A model generated the notes under the pieces. The model was not told where the DNA came from. It searched no databases and saw only the letters and a program-made list of their open reading frames with translations. Made by a program: the position numbers and the translations under genes. A stretch of DNA of 25,447 nucleotides from the NCBI GenBank assembly GCA_947624365.1, contig CANQJY010000007.1, positions 1 to 25,447 of the forward strand, read 5' to 3'. Shown here in pieces: positions 14,414 through 21,679 of this stretch (the first letter of the stretch is position 1; each line of letters begins with the position of its first letter). This stretch comes from an uncultured Clostridia bacterium. Lineage in GTDB: Bacteria; Bacillota; Clostridia; TANB77; CAG-508.

Positions 14414-15181
14414 TTAGAATTTACCTCCTTCTTTCATTTCTTGAGCGGTGCCTTCATTTTTTTGGCACTTCATTTTTAATTTTTCTAAAATTTCTTTTTC
14501 TTGTTTAGATAATTTATAGTTTTTTAACAAATCTGGTCTTTTTTTATATGTTATTTCTAATGATTTTTCTTTACGCCATTTTTCAATATTTTCATGATGT
14601 CCAGATAAAAGAATTTCTGGTACTGCCATATTTTCAAATATCTCTGGTCTTGTATATTGTGGATACTCAAGTAATCCTTGTGAAAATGATTCTTCTTCAA
14701 TAGAATTTTTTGTTAATACACCATCTACATATCTACTTACAGTATCTATCAAAACCATTGCAGGAAGTTCTCCGCCTGTTAATACATAATCACCAATTGA
14801 AATTTCTTCATCAACAATTTTATCTAATACACGTTGATCAATTCCTTCATAATGTCCACATAGAAGAATTAAATGTTCTTGTTTTGATAGTTCTTCTACT
14901 TTTTTTTGATTTAATAGTTTACCTTGTGGTGACATATATATTACCTTAGCTTTATCAGTTTTTACAGATTCATAAGCTTTATATACAACATCAGGCATCA
15001 TTATCATACCTGCTCCACCACCATATGGGGTATCATCTACTTTTTTATGTTTATTTTCTGAAAAATCTCTGATATTTACTACATTTATATTAATCAAATC
15101 TTTTTCTTGTGCTTTTTCCAAAATACTATGTTTGCATATATCAAATATTTCTGGAAAAAGTGTTAAAACATCAAATTGCAT
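14414..15181 (-). CDS. trmD: tRNA (guanine-N1)-methyltransferase TrmD
   Basis: TrmD methylates G37 of tRNAs to m1G using S-adenosylmethionine, which prevents frameshifting. The 255-residue protein has MQFDVLTLFPEIF, the YGGGAGMIMMP segment, the SPQGKLLNQ loop and the knot motifs ILLCGHYEGIDQRV and ISIGDYVLTGGELPAMVLID. A C-terminal helical part contains LLEYPQYTRPEIF and PEILLSGHHENIEKWR. Length and motifs are those of a complete enzyme. GGAG precedes the ATG by 7 nt. It sits between rimM and rplS, the standard bacterial order. Confidence 0.96.
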   Translation of the reverse strand: MQFDVLTLFPEIFDICKHSILEKAQEKDLININVVNIRDFSENKHKKVDDTPYGGGAGMIMMPDVVYKAYESVKTDKAKVIYMSPQGKLLNQKKVEELSKQEHLILLCGHYEGIDQRVLDKIVDEEISIGDYVLTGGELPAMVLIDTVSRYVDGVLTKNSIEEESFSQGLLEYPQYTRPEIFENMAVPEILLSGHHENIEKWRKEKSLEITYKKRPDLLKNYKLSKQEKEILEKLKMKCQKNEGTAQEMKEGGKF

Positions 15182-15193
15182 TATTTTCTCCTT

Positions 15194-15703
15194 TTATTGT
15201 TCTAAACCTGAAATCATATGGACAATAATCTTATTTTCCTCTAAAGAAATTTCTTTTACAACTTCTTGTATTGCTGGTAATAAAATTTGCTTATATTCTT
15301 CTGTTTTTACAACATAAACATCATTACTTCCTGTATTAAAAATATCATCTAAAATTCCTAAAAGTTTTCCTTCATCTGTATAGACTTCCATTCCTAATAA
15401 ATCAGCTATATAATAACTTCCTTCTTCAAGTTTTATCGCATCTTTGCGCTCCACTTTCAAAATTCCATTTCTTAATTTTTCGGCATCTTCTATTTTGTCT
15501 ATTCCTTCAAATTTTAGTAACACCATGTTTTTATGATATTTTACTTGTTCAATAATGTACTGTTTTTGGGTTTGTCTTATAACAACATATACTTTTTTTA
15601 AATTATCAAATCTTGTGATGTCATCTGTATATGGCATTACTTTTACCATACCTTTAACACCAAAATGATTGACAATTTGACCAATTTCAAAATATTCTTG
15701 CAT
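15194..15703 (-). CDS. rimM: Ribosome maturation factor RimM
   Basis: RimM assists 30S head assembly and binds S19. In this 169-residue protein the N-terminal RimM domain (about 1-90) starts IGQIVNHFGVKGMVKVMPYTDD. The PRC-barrel domain (about 95-169) contains YYIADLLGMEVYTDEGKLLG and FNTGSNDVYVV, ending with the LLPAIQEVVKEI strand. Both domains are complete. It lies 9 nt after khpA and 12 nt before trmD in the same transcript. Confidence 0.95.
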   Translation of the reverse strand: MQEYFEIGQIVNHFGVKGMVKVMPYTDDITRFDNLKKVYVVIRQTQKQYIIEQVKYHKNMVLLKFEGIDKIEDAEKLRNGILKVERKDAIKLEEGSYYIADLLGMEVYTDEGKLLGILDDIFNTGSNDVYVVKTEEYKQILLPAIQEVVKEISLEENKIIVHMISGLEQ

Positions 15704-15712
15704 TTAAAACTC

Positions 15713-15949
15713 CTAATCTAAAAACTCAATATTGACTCTTTTTCTATCTTTGGCAGCTATTGATTTCATGACAGTTCTAATTGATTTTGCAATTTTACCC
15801 TGTTTCCCTATAATTCTACCCATGTCTTCAGCTGCTACCTTTACTTCTAATGTTATTGTTTTATTGTTTTCATCTGGAAGTTCTTTAATTTCTACTGCAT
15901 CTTGGTTTTCAACTAAATGTTTTATTATAGTTTCTAAGATATCTTTCAT
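15713..15949 (-). CDS. khpA: KH-domain RNA-binding protein KhpA (YlqC)
   Basis: A 78-residue single KH-domain protein. The RNA-binding GxxG loop is GRIIGKQGKIAKSIR (about 48-62), with a flanking helix SIRTVMKSIAAK and a final strand KRVNIEFLD. In Gram-positive bacteria KhpA pairs with KhpB/Jag and affects cell elongation, division and some mRNAs. Its position between rpsP and rimM is conserved in Firmicutes. Size is normal. Confidence 0.93.
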   Translation of the reverse strand: MKDILETIIKHLVENQDAVEIKELPDENNKTITLEVKVAAEDMGRIIGKQGKIAKSIRTVMKSIAAKDRKRVNIEFLD

Positions 15950-15962
15950 AAGATATTACCTC

Positions 15963-16196
15963 CTAATTTGCTTTCGCAATTAGTGCTTTTACTGTGTCTG
16001 TTGGTTTAGCACCATTTTTTATCCATTTTTCTACTTTTTCTTTATCTAGTACAATTGTCTCTGGTTTTGTCATTGGATCATAAGTTCCTATTTGTTCTAC
16101 AATTTTACCATCTCTTGGGCTTCTTGAATCTGCTACAACGATATGATAAAAAGGAGCTTTTTTCTTTCCTTCTCTTTGTAATCTAATTTTTACCAT
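15963..16196 (-). CDS. rpsP: 30S ribosomal protein S16
   Basis: S16 is a small 30S body protein needed for assembly. The 77-residue sequence MVKIRLQREGKKKAPFYHIV, ADSRSPRDGKIVEQIGTYDP and a C-terminal GAKPTDTVKALI are family-typical. The frame extends to a GTG at 16205, but that codon lies inside the strong AAGGAGGTG Shine-Dalgarno (16203-16211), so the ATG at 16196 is the start. The SD overlaps the ffh stop codon (16210-16212), suggesting coupled translation of ffh and rpsP. Confidence 0.96.
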   Translation of the reverse strand: MVKIRLQREGKKKAPFYHIVVADSRSPRDGKIVEQIGTYDPMTKPETIVLDKEKVEKWIKNGAKPTDTVKALIAKAN

Positions 16197-16209
16197 ATGT
16201 ATCACCTCC

Positions 16210-17562
16210 TTAAAATTTAAAATTCTTTAAAGTATTTTCATCAATACCATTCATTAATTTTTTCATGCCACCCTTATTGTTTTTTAATTGTTTCATCATT
16301 TTTTGAGTTGCTTCAAAAGATTTTATGAATTTATTAACTTCTTGTATAGATGTTCCACTTCCTTTTGCAATTCTTTGTCTACGACTTCCATTTAAAATTC
16401 TGACATTTCTTTTTTCTTGTTTTGTCATAGAACAAATTATAGCTTCTATTCTTTCAAATTCTTTGTCATCTACTTTTACATCTTTTAATTGGTTCATTCC
16501 TGGTATCATTTTTAGTAAAGAAGAAAATGATCCCATTTTTTTAACTTGTCTTAGCTGAGCTAGATAGTCATCTAAATCAAGTTCTTTTTTACGCATTTGC
16601 TTTTCTAATTTTTCAGCTTGTTCTAAATCAAAATTTTCTTCTGCTTTTTCAATAACAGATAAAATATCACCCATTCCTAAAATTCTTTGTGCCATTCTAT
16701 CTGGATGAAAAACTTCTAAATCGCTTAATTTTTCACCTGTTGCCGCAAATTTGATTGGTCTACCTGTTATTTTTTTAACAGAAAGTGCAGCACCACCACG
16801 TGTATCACCATCTAGTTTTGTTAATACAATTCCGTCAATTCCTACTTCTTTATGAAATGTATCTGCAACATTTACAGCCTCTTGCCCTGTCATAGAATCA
16901 ACAACTAATAGAACTTCATGAGGTTTTACAGATGTTTTGATGTTTTTTAATTCTTGCATAAGTTCTTCATCAATTTGTAAACGTCCAGCTGTATCTAAAA
17001 TTATTACATCATTTAATTTTGAAATTGCAACATTCATTGCTTGTTTTGCAATATGTACAACATCTTTTGATTGCTCATTACTGAACACCGGTATATTTAA
17101 TTGTGCTCCTACAACTTGTAATTGTTTAATTGCTGCAGGTCTATATACGTCACAGGCAACTAATAAAGGCTTTTTACCTTGTTTTCGAAATAAATTTGCT
17201 AATTTTCCTGCTGTTGTTGTTTTTCCTGAACCTTGTAGTCCTACTAACATAATAACTGTTGGTGGATTTGGTGTGAAATTAACTTTACTTTCTGTTCCAC
17301 CTAATAGTTCAACAAGTTCATCTTTTACAATTTTTACAACTTGTTGTCCTGGTGTTAATGATTTTAATACATCTTGCCCTAATGCTTTATCTTGGATTGT
17401 ACTGATAAATTCTTTTACAATTTTATAATTGACATCTGCTTCTAGTAAAGCAAGTTTAACTTCTCTTAGCATTTCTTTTAAATCAGTTTCTGTAATTCTT
17501 GCCTTTCCACGCATTTTTCTTGTAATTTCTTGTAAACGACTTGATAATCCTTCAAAAGCCAT
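16210..17562 (-). CDS. ffh: Signal recognition particle GTPase Ffh
   Basis: Ffh (SRP54) binds signal sequences on the ribosome together with 4.5S/6S RNA and delivers them to FtsY. The 450-residue protein shows the N domain (MAFEGLSSRLQEITRKMRG), G domain motifs GLQGSGKTTTAGKLA, LVACDVYRPAA, ILDTAGRLQ, TKLDGDTRGGAALS and FAATGEKL, and an M domain from GMGDILSVIEKAEE. The M domain contains RRQRIAKGSGTSIQEVNKFI (RNA-binding) and a Met/Lys-rich end. I use the ATG at 17562 (GGAG 8 nt upstream) rather than a GTG at 17571 that touches the SD. It is downstream of ylxM by 31 nt, the usual pairing. Confidence 0.97.
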   Translation of the reverse strand: MAFEGLSSRLQEITRKMRGKARITETDLKEMLREVKLALLEADVNYKIVKEFISTIQDKALGQDVLKSLTPGQQVVKIVKDELVELLGGTESKVNFTPNPPTVIMLVGLQGSGKTTTAGKLANLFRKQGKKPLLVACDVYRPAAIKQLQVVGAQLNIPVFSNEQSKDVVHIAKQAMNVAISKLNDVIILDTAGRLQIDEELMQELKNIKTSVKPHEVLLVVDSMTGQEAVNVADTFHKEVGIDGIVLTKLDGDTRGGAALSVKKITGRPIKFAATGEKLSDLEVFHPDRMAQRILGMGDILSVIEKAEENFDLEQAEKLEKQMRKKELDLDDYLAQLRQVKKMGSFSSLLKMIPGMNQLKDVKVDDKEFERIEAIICSMTKQEKRNVRILNGSRRQRIAKGSGTSIQEVNKFIKSFEATQKMMKQLKNNKGGMKKLMNGIDENTLKNFKF

Positions 17563-17593
17563 GTATTTCACTCCTTTTTCTGTATAGTAAAAA

Positions 17594-17959
17594 TTAAAGC
17601 AAATAATTTAATTCTTTTTTGATGCTTTCTAAAATGTCAGCAATTTTTTCATCAGAATAATCTTTTTGGATTTTAGTTATTTCTGATAAAACTTTGTCAA
17701 TTTTCTTTTCTTGTTTTAATGTCCTTTTCATAAAAGCTAGCTTTTCTTCGTATTCGAAAAGTTTTTTCTCCCCTTTCTTTATGATATCTCTTACTGCTTG
17801 TCTTGTAATTTGATTATTTTCTGCAATTTCAGAAAGAGATAAATCGTTGTTGTAGTAGTCATTTAAGAATTCATATTGTTTTTTTGTTAAGAGAACACCA
17901 TAAAATTCGCATAACATACTAATTTTTACTTTGTTTTCTAAATTACTTTTTTCTTCCAT
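17594..17959 (-). CDS. ylxM: YlxM-family helix-turn-helix protein (UPF0122)
   Basis: A 121-residue sigma-70 region-4-like HTH protein. The N-terminal half contains the recognisable YGVLLTKKQYEFLNDYYNNDLSLSEIAEN in two segments, then TRQAVRDIIKKGEKKL as the recognition helix. A lysine/glutamate-rich helical tail follows. YlxM is encoded next to ffh in most Firmicutes and affects SRP activity. It is the first gene of the operon here. The ribosome binding site is weak (GAAGGTAG). A consensus promoter lies about 33 nt upstream in the end of ogt. Confidence 0.92.
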   Translation of the reverse strand: MEEKSNLENKVKISMLCEFYGVLLTKKQYEFLNDYYNNDLSLSEIAENNQITRQAVRDIIKKGEKKLFEYEEKLAFMKRTLKQEKKIDKVLSEITKIQKDYSDEKIADILESIKKELNYLL

Positions 17960-17991
17960 AAATACTACCTTCTTTTTTGTAATGCAAATAT

Positions 17992-18020
17992 ACTTTACAC
18001 TATTTTTTGGCTTTTGTCAA
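17992..18020 (-). promoter_or_regulatory. Promoter of the ylxM-ffh-rpsP-khpA-rimM-trmD-rplS cluster
   Basis: On the minus strand a consensus TTGACA (18015-18020), a 17-nt spacer and TAAAGT (17992-17997). The -35 box is within the last codons of ogt and the -10 box overlaps its stop codon. It is the only strong promoter before rplS that I could find, so it may drive all seven genes. Confidence 0.65.
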
Positions 18021-18480
18021 GCCTTTTTTCCAAATTTATTAAAAATTCTTTCATTTCTAAACCTAACGCATATCCTACGAGTTTTTGATTTTGTCCTATA
18101 ACACGATGGCAAGGGATGATAATTGGAATGGGGTTATTATGATTTGCCATTCCTACAGCCCTTGCCGATTTTGGATTTCCTATTTTTATTGCAATATCTT
18201 TATAGGTTTGCAATTCTCCATAAGGTATTTTTTGTAATTGTTGCCATACTTGTTGTTGAAATTCAGTTCCTTTTGGTTTTAATGGCAAATTAAAAGTTGT
18301 TCTTATACCTTTTAAATATTCTTGTATCTCGTTTTCAGTTTGTTTTAAAAGAGGTGTGTCTTTCATAATTGCTGTTTTTCTATATGAATTTTCTTTAATT
18401 TGCAAAGCAATAATTGCACTATCTTCTTCAATAGCAGTTATATTTCCTAAAATAGTTTGAAAAGTTTTCTGATATAGCAT
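17995..18480 (-). CDS. ogt: Methylated-DNA--protein-cysteine methyltransferase
   Basis: A suicide enzyme that transfers the alkyl group of O6-methylguanine in DNA to its own cysteine. In this 161-residue protein the N-terminal ribonuclease-like domain is about 1-70. The C-terminal winged-helix domain carries FQQQVWQQLQKIPYGELQTYKDIA, the SARAVGMANHNNPIPI arginine-finger region and the active-site motif IIPCHRVIG (Cys124). A G-Y-A-hGLEMKEFLIxLE stretch follows. All key residues are present. Its start lies 12 nt after gatD, so it is probably the last gene of the murT-gatD-ogt transcript. Confidence 0.93.
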   Translation of the reverse strand: MLYQKTFQTILGNITAIEEDSAIIALQIKENSYRKTAIMKDTPLLKQTENEIQEYLKGIRTTFNLPLKPKGTEFQQQVWQQLQKIPYGELQTYKDIAIKIGNPKSARAVGMANHNNPIPIIIPCHRVIGQNQKLVGYALGLEMKEFLINLEKRLDKSQKIV

Positions 18481-18492
18481 ACATTATCCTTT

Positions 18493-19236
18493 CTATTTCT
18501 TTAATCTTTTTAGCATTTGTTCTCTACATTTAATTTCGAAATCATCATTTAGCGGTTTCAATTCTATATTTTCTTGATATTTTCGTTCTAAACAATATTT
18601 TATAATATAATCTGAAACTTCTGAATTTTTAGAAAGTAATGGTCCATGCAAATATGTTGCAATTACATTACCCATAAAAAATCCTTCTTGTTTATCTCCA
18701 AAAGAATTCCCATTTCCATATAGTACTTTTCCAAAAGGAGATAAACTGCCAAAAGTTTGTCCACCATGGTTTTCAAATCCAATAACTTTAGTAGGTTTAT
18801 CATTTTTTAAATCTACTTCCAATACAATATTGCCAATACATCTTTTTTTTCTATCTGCAATTGCTTCAGTATAATATGGGAAAATTTCTAATCCTGGAAT
18901 AATATTTCCTTCAACGCCTTTATAATATTTTCCAAACAATTGATATGCTCCACAAATTAGTAAGAAAAATACCCCATTTTGCACCGCTGCCTTAATATTT
19001 TCTTTATATTTTACTAAATCGTCAGCTAAAATAGTTTGCTCATTATCAGCTCCACCTCCAGCAAAAACAATATCATAGCTAGAAAAATCAGGTGGAGTAT
19101 CACCAATAGAATATGAATCAATTACACAATTAATATTTCTACTCTCCATACGGTATTTTAAAACTTGAATATTTCCATAGTCTCCATAAAGTTCAAGCAT
19201 ATCTGGATATAAATATAAAATCTTAATTTCTTTCAT
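18493..19236 (-). CDS. gatD: Lipid II isoglutaminyl synthase, glutamine amidotransferase subunit GatD
   Basis: GatD releases ammonia from glutamine for MurT, which amidates the second residue (D-Glu) of the lipid II stem peptide. The 247-residue CobB/CobQ-type class I amidotransferase has the N-terminal YLYPDMLELYGDYGNIQVL. The nucleophile region is LLICGAYQLFG (Cys95), followed by PGLEIFPYYTEA, GFENHGGQT and YLHGPLL (His197). It is complete. It starts 33 nt after murT, the conserved order, with GGAG 7 nt before the ATG. Confidence 0.94.
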   Translation of the reverse strand: MKEIKILYLYPDMLELYGDYGNIQVLKYRMESRNINCVIDSYSIGDTPPDFSSYDIVFAGGGADNEQTILADDLVKYKENIKAAVQNGVFFLLICGAYQLFGKYYKGVEGNIIPGLEIFPYYTEAIADRKKRCIGNIVLEVDLKNDKPTKVIGFENHGGQTFGSLSPFGKVLYGNGNSFGDKQEGFFMGNVIATYLHGPLLSKNSEVSDYIIKYCLERKYQENIELKPLNDDFEIKCREQMLKRLKK

Positions 19237-19269
19237 AACTATCTCCTTTGTCTTGTTTAAATGGACAAA

Positions 19270-20025
19270 TTATTTTTTTAGAATGGCATGTCTAGTTGGT
19301 TGTAATGCTGTATAATTTGCTATAACATATTTTTTTACATTTGTTTTGTATAGTTCTTGCACCGCTAATTCTAAGTTTTCATATGGTATGATTTTTTCTG
19401 GATCAAAACCTGCTGTTTTTATTCTGATTGCAATATCATATGGTCTTGTTCCTGCTGTGATAATTCTAGTTACTTTATGTTCTTGTAATTGATTAAAATT
19501 AATATCCCATATCCAAGACACATCAAATCCATCTGCAATATTATCATTTAGAACAAATAACAATTCTTTTTCATCTTCATCTTCTTTTAATAATCGTAAA
19601 CTAACATTTGCACCTGTTGGATTTTTTGCCAGATTAATGATTGTAGGAACTCCATTCACATTTATATTTTCTAATCTGCCATTATTTAATGCAAATTTTG
19701 AAAGAGCTTTTATAACATCTTCTGTATCAATATGATAAATATTCATTACACTTATTACAGCTACATAGTTATATATTGTATAAATACTGTTATCTTGTAT
19801 TTGATAGGAAATACCATCTACTTCAAATGTTTTTGTTTTTAAATTAATATTTTTTGCTTCTTTATATATTGGATAATTTCCATAGTCACAATTAGGACAA
19901 GAAAATTTTCCAACATGGGAATATTGATAGTATTCGTATTCCAAACGTGATTTACAAAATGGGCAAAACTTGCCCTCTCCTGCTTCTTGTATTCCGTTTT
20001 GTTGCATGAGAATATTGTTGAACAC
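19270..20025 (-). CDS. murT: MurT, C-terminal part (gene interrupted by a +1 frame break)
   Basis: This 251-residue frame carries the later half of the Mur ligase-like subunit of lipid II isoglutaminyl synthase. It shows LMQQNGIQEAGEGKFCPFC, then EYEYYQYSHVGKFSCPNC (the four-Cys zinc ribbon), and GRLENINVNGVPTIINLAKNPTGANVSL, WIWDINF, ITAGTRPYDIAIRIK of the DUF1727 domain. It ends ALQPTRHAILKK. The only candidate start is a GTG at 20025 with no ribosome binding site, and the frame continues the upstream one without domain loss. It is therefore the same gene shifted by one base. The two frames overlap by 74 nt, and the C-terminal end of the first frame (RVQQYSHATKR...) is unlike MurT. Confidence 0.85.
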   Translation of the reverse strand: MFNNILMQQNGIQEAGEGKFCPFCKSRLEYEYYQYSHVGKFSCPNCDYGNYPIYKEAKNINLKTKTFEVDGISYQIQDNSIYTIYNYVAVISVMNIYHIDTEDVIKALSKFALNNGRLENINVNGVPTIINLAKNPTGANVSLRLLKEDEDEKELLFVLNDNIADGFDVSWIWDINFNQLQEHKVTRIITAGTRPYDIAIRIKTAGFDPEKIIPYENLELAVQELYKTNVKKYVIANYTALQPTRHAILKK

Positions 20026-20587
20026 GGTAATAGTATACGTTTTTATTATCTGAATTTGCCTTTCCTAATCTTGCCACATTTGGATCATCACCATTCAAAA
20101 CAAGATTTCCTTGATAGCTTTTTAAAAATTCATTTATTTTTAATATTAATGTTTCTACTTCTCCATTTCTGTCTAATTGATCTCTAAAAAAGTCTAAAAC
20201 AACTAATGTATCTAATTTTATGGTCTTAAAAATTTGTGGTACATAACTTTCGTCAACTTCAAATGTGATATAATCTGCTTTGATTTTTCCTGTAAGTGAT
20301 GAATGTTTTATCAATGTAGATAATATCCCTGTTTCCATGTTATTTCCTTCTTTATTACTGATTACAGTATAACCTGCTGTTTCTAATGTGTATGCAATGC
20401 AATTATTTGTTGATGTTTTTCCATTTGTGGCAGTAACAGCAATAACTGGACAATTGATTTTAAAATATGATAACATATTAGGATTTAGTTTAATAGCAAT
20501 TTTGCCAATAACATTTCCACCCTGCTTACCGAAGAGTTTTAATATTATATTAGCACACTTTAATAGCAATATATAAATTAAGTTCAT
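19952..20587 (-). CDS. murT: MurT, N-terminal part (Mur ligase ATP-binding domain)
   Basis: The ATP-dependent half of the MurT/GatD amidating enzyme, which acts on the cytoplasmic face of the membrane. Visible are the hydrophobic N-terminus MNLIYILLLKCANIILKLFG, PVIAVTATNGKTSTNNCIAY (P-loop, GKTST at 56-60), NKEGNNMETGILSTL, YITFEVDESYVPQIF, LVVLDFFRDQLDRNGEVE and LVLNGDDPNVARLG. MurT-like sequence stops after about residue 187 (NKNVYYY). The last ~24 residues are frame-shifted, ending at 19952. In the coding strand the break is near TAC-C-GTG (about 20024-20028): skipping one base joins the frames. AAAGGA precedes the ATG. It starts 18 nt after the YcxB-like gene. Confidence 0.88.
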   Translation of the reverse strand: MNLIYILLLKCANIILKLFGKQGGNVIGKIAIKLNPNMLSYFKINCPVIAVTATNGKTSTNNCIAYTLETAGYTVISNKEGNNMETGILSTLIKHSSLTGKIKADYITFEVDESYVPQIFKTIKLDTLVVLDFFRDQLDRNGEVETLILKINEFLKSYQGNLVLNGDDPNVARLGKANSDNKNVYYYRVQQYSHATKRNTRSRRGQVLPIL

Positions 20588-20605
20588 ATTGTGTTTTCCT
20601 TTCTT

Positions 20606-21121
20606 CTACAATTTAGATGAAAATCTAAATTTACATTTTTGACTGATGAATTTACGAAATGCTTCACTTGTTCCTATTTCAAACTTATTTTTATCTAATA
20701 AAAAGGCGTGTGTTTTATCTATATACAAATAGAAAAATTCATTTGTTTCAAATATTTTTTTTAATTTCCAATATTTAATTTGCCTATTAACTTTTTTACT
20801 ATATATCGAAAAATATTTTTCAAAAAATTTAAATATAAATTCTTGCTCCTTTTCTATTTTTGGACTTTGAATTTCATTTTTCACTACTTCGATAGGGTGA
20901 TAAAAACGCCATGCTAAAAATGCAATTAATATAGCAAGTGTTAAAAAGAATATGATATAATTTTGTGACATTAATTGTGCTATCATACAAAATAATAATG
21001 CAATAGTAATTATAGCTGTATATATATAATAAAACTTACCATATTTTTCTTCATGAAATTCTAGAAATTTTCTATATATTTCTTTGTTGTATTTTGTTTT
21101 ATTCTTAAATAATACTTTCAC
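20606..21121 (-). CDS. YcxB-like membrane protein
   Basis: A 171-residue protein with a basic N-terminal segment, two hydrophobic helices at about 32-52 and 54-72 and a soluble C-terminal half. The C-terminal pattern FYLYIDKTHAFLLDKNKFEIGTSEAFRKFI resembles the YcxB-like domain (PF14317), in which a short strand pair is followed by a helix. The role of that family is not established. It lies 15 nt after nrdG and 18 nt before murT, so it is co-transcribed, but its neighbours do not suggest a shared pathway. The assignment rests on this one stretch. Confidence 0.55.
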   Translation of the reverse strand: MKVLFKNKTKYNKEIYRKFLEFHEEKYGKFYYIYTAIITIALLFCMIAQLMSQNYIIFFLTLAILIAFLAWRFYHPIEVVKNEIQSPKIEKEQEFIFKFFEKYFSIYSKKVNRQIKYWKLKKIFETNEFFYLYIDKTHAFLLDKNKFEIGTSEAFRKFISQKCKFRFSSKL

Positions 21122-21136
21122 TGTTCACCCCTATTC

Positions 21137-21631
21137 TTATAATTCAAAGGCAATTGGTTTATGCTCTTTTAAACTTTCTTGAACATTCAAAATTCGTTGG
21201 TTTGAAGATCCTCGAAAACGTAATTTTAAATCTTTTTTATCTTCTTCAAACTTTCCATCTACAATAACATCAATATATTTTAATAATTCTTTTGTTGTTT
21301 CATTCTCCTTAGCCATTTTACCTACTACATCTTTTTCAAAATCAAACCCAGTATAACACCAAATATTTTTATTTGGAAATTTTTCCTTAACCTTTTTAAC
21401 AAGTGGAAGTAATCCTTCCTGATTTTGTTTTTCTAATGGCTCTCCACCTAAAAGTGATAGCCCTGAAATATAGTCATGGTTCATATATTCAATAACTGTA
21501 TTAAGTTCTTTATCTGTAAATTTATTACCATAATTAAAATCCCATGCACACTGATTGAAACAACCTTTACAATGATGGTTGCAACCACTAACAAATACAG
21601 AAACTCTAACACCTTTTCCGGTTAGCAACAT
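21137..21631 (-). CDS. nrdG: Anaerobic ribonucleotide reductase activase NrdG (5' end in another frame)
   Basis: NrdG is the radical-SAM enzyme that creates the glycyl radical in NrdD. The 164-residue frame contains GVRVSVFVSGCNHHCKGCFNQCAWDF in two parts, with the radical-SAM CX3CX2C cluster, then LSLLGGEPL, IWCYTGFDFE and VDGKFEEDKKDLKLRFRGSSNQRI. The ATG at 21631 is internal. A TTG at 21659 with GGAG 10 nt upstream begins MNYADIKKVDVAN, the expected NrdG N-terminus, in the other frame and would reach a stop after RKRC. Dropping one C at AAC-C-GGA (about 21620) restores VDVANGKGVRVSVF. The intact gene would span 21137-21659, about 173 residues. It follows nrdD by 20 nt. Confidence 0.88.
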   Translation of the reverse strand: MLLTGKGVRVSVFVSGCNHHCKGCFNQCAWDFNYGNKFTDKELNTVIEYMNHDYISGLSLLGGEPLEKQNQEGLLPLVKKVKEKFPNKNIWCYTGFDFEKDVVGKMAKENETTKELLKYIDVIVDGKFEEDKKDLKLRFRGSSNQRILNVQESLKEHKPIAFEL

Positions 21632-21679
21632 CTACTTTTTTTATGTCTGCATAATTCAATATTATCACTCTCCGTTTAT

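Noticed and set aside
18001..18035. Hairpin GGCTT-N5-AAGCC with a T run on the plus strand
   Set aside because: No plus-strand gene enters it. On the minus strand the same bases form a TTGACA -35 box and the ogt 3' end, which explains them.
21618..21623. Programmed +1 frameshifting in nrdG
   Set aside because: There is no known slippery codon/stop arrangement or stimulatory structure at the break, so a sequence error or mutation is simpler; kept only as a low-probability idea under findings.
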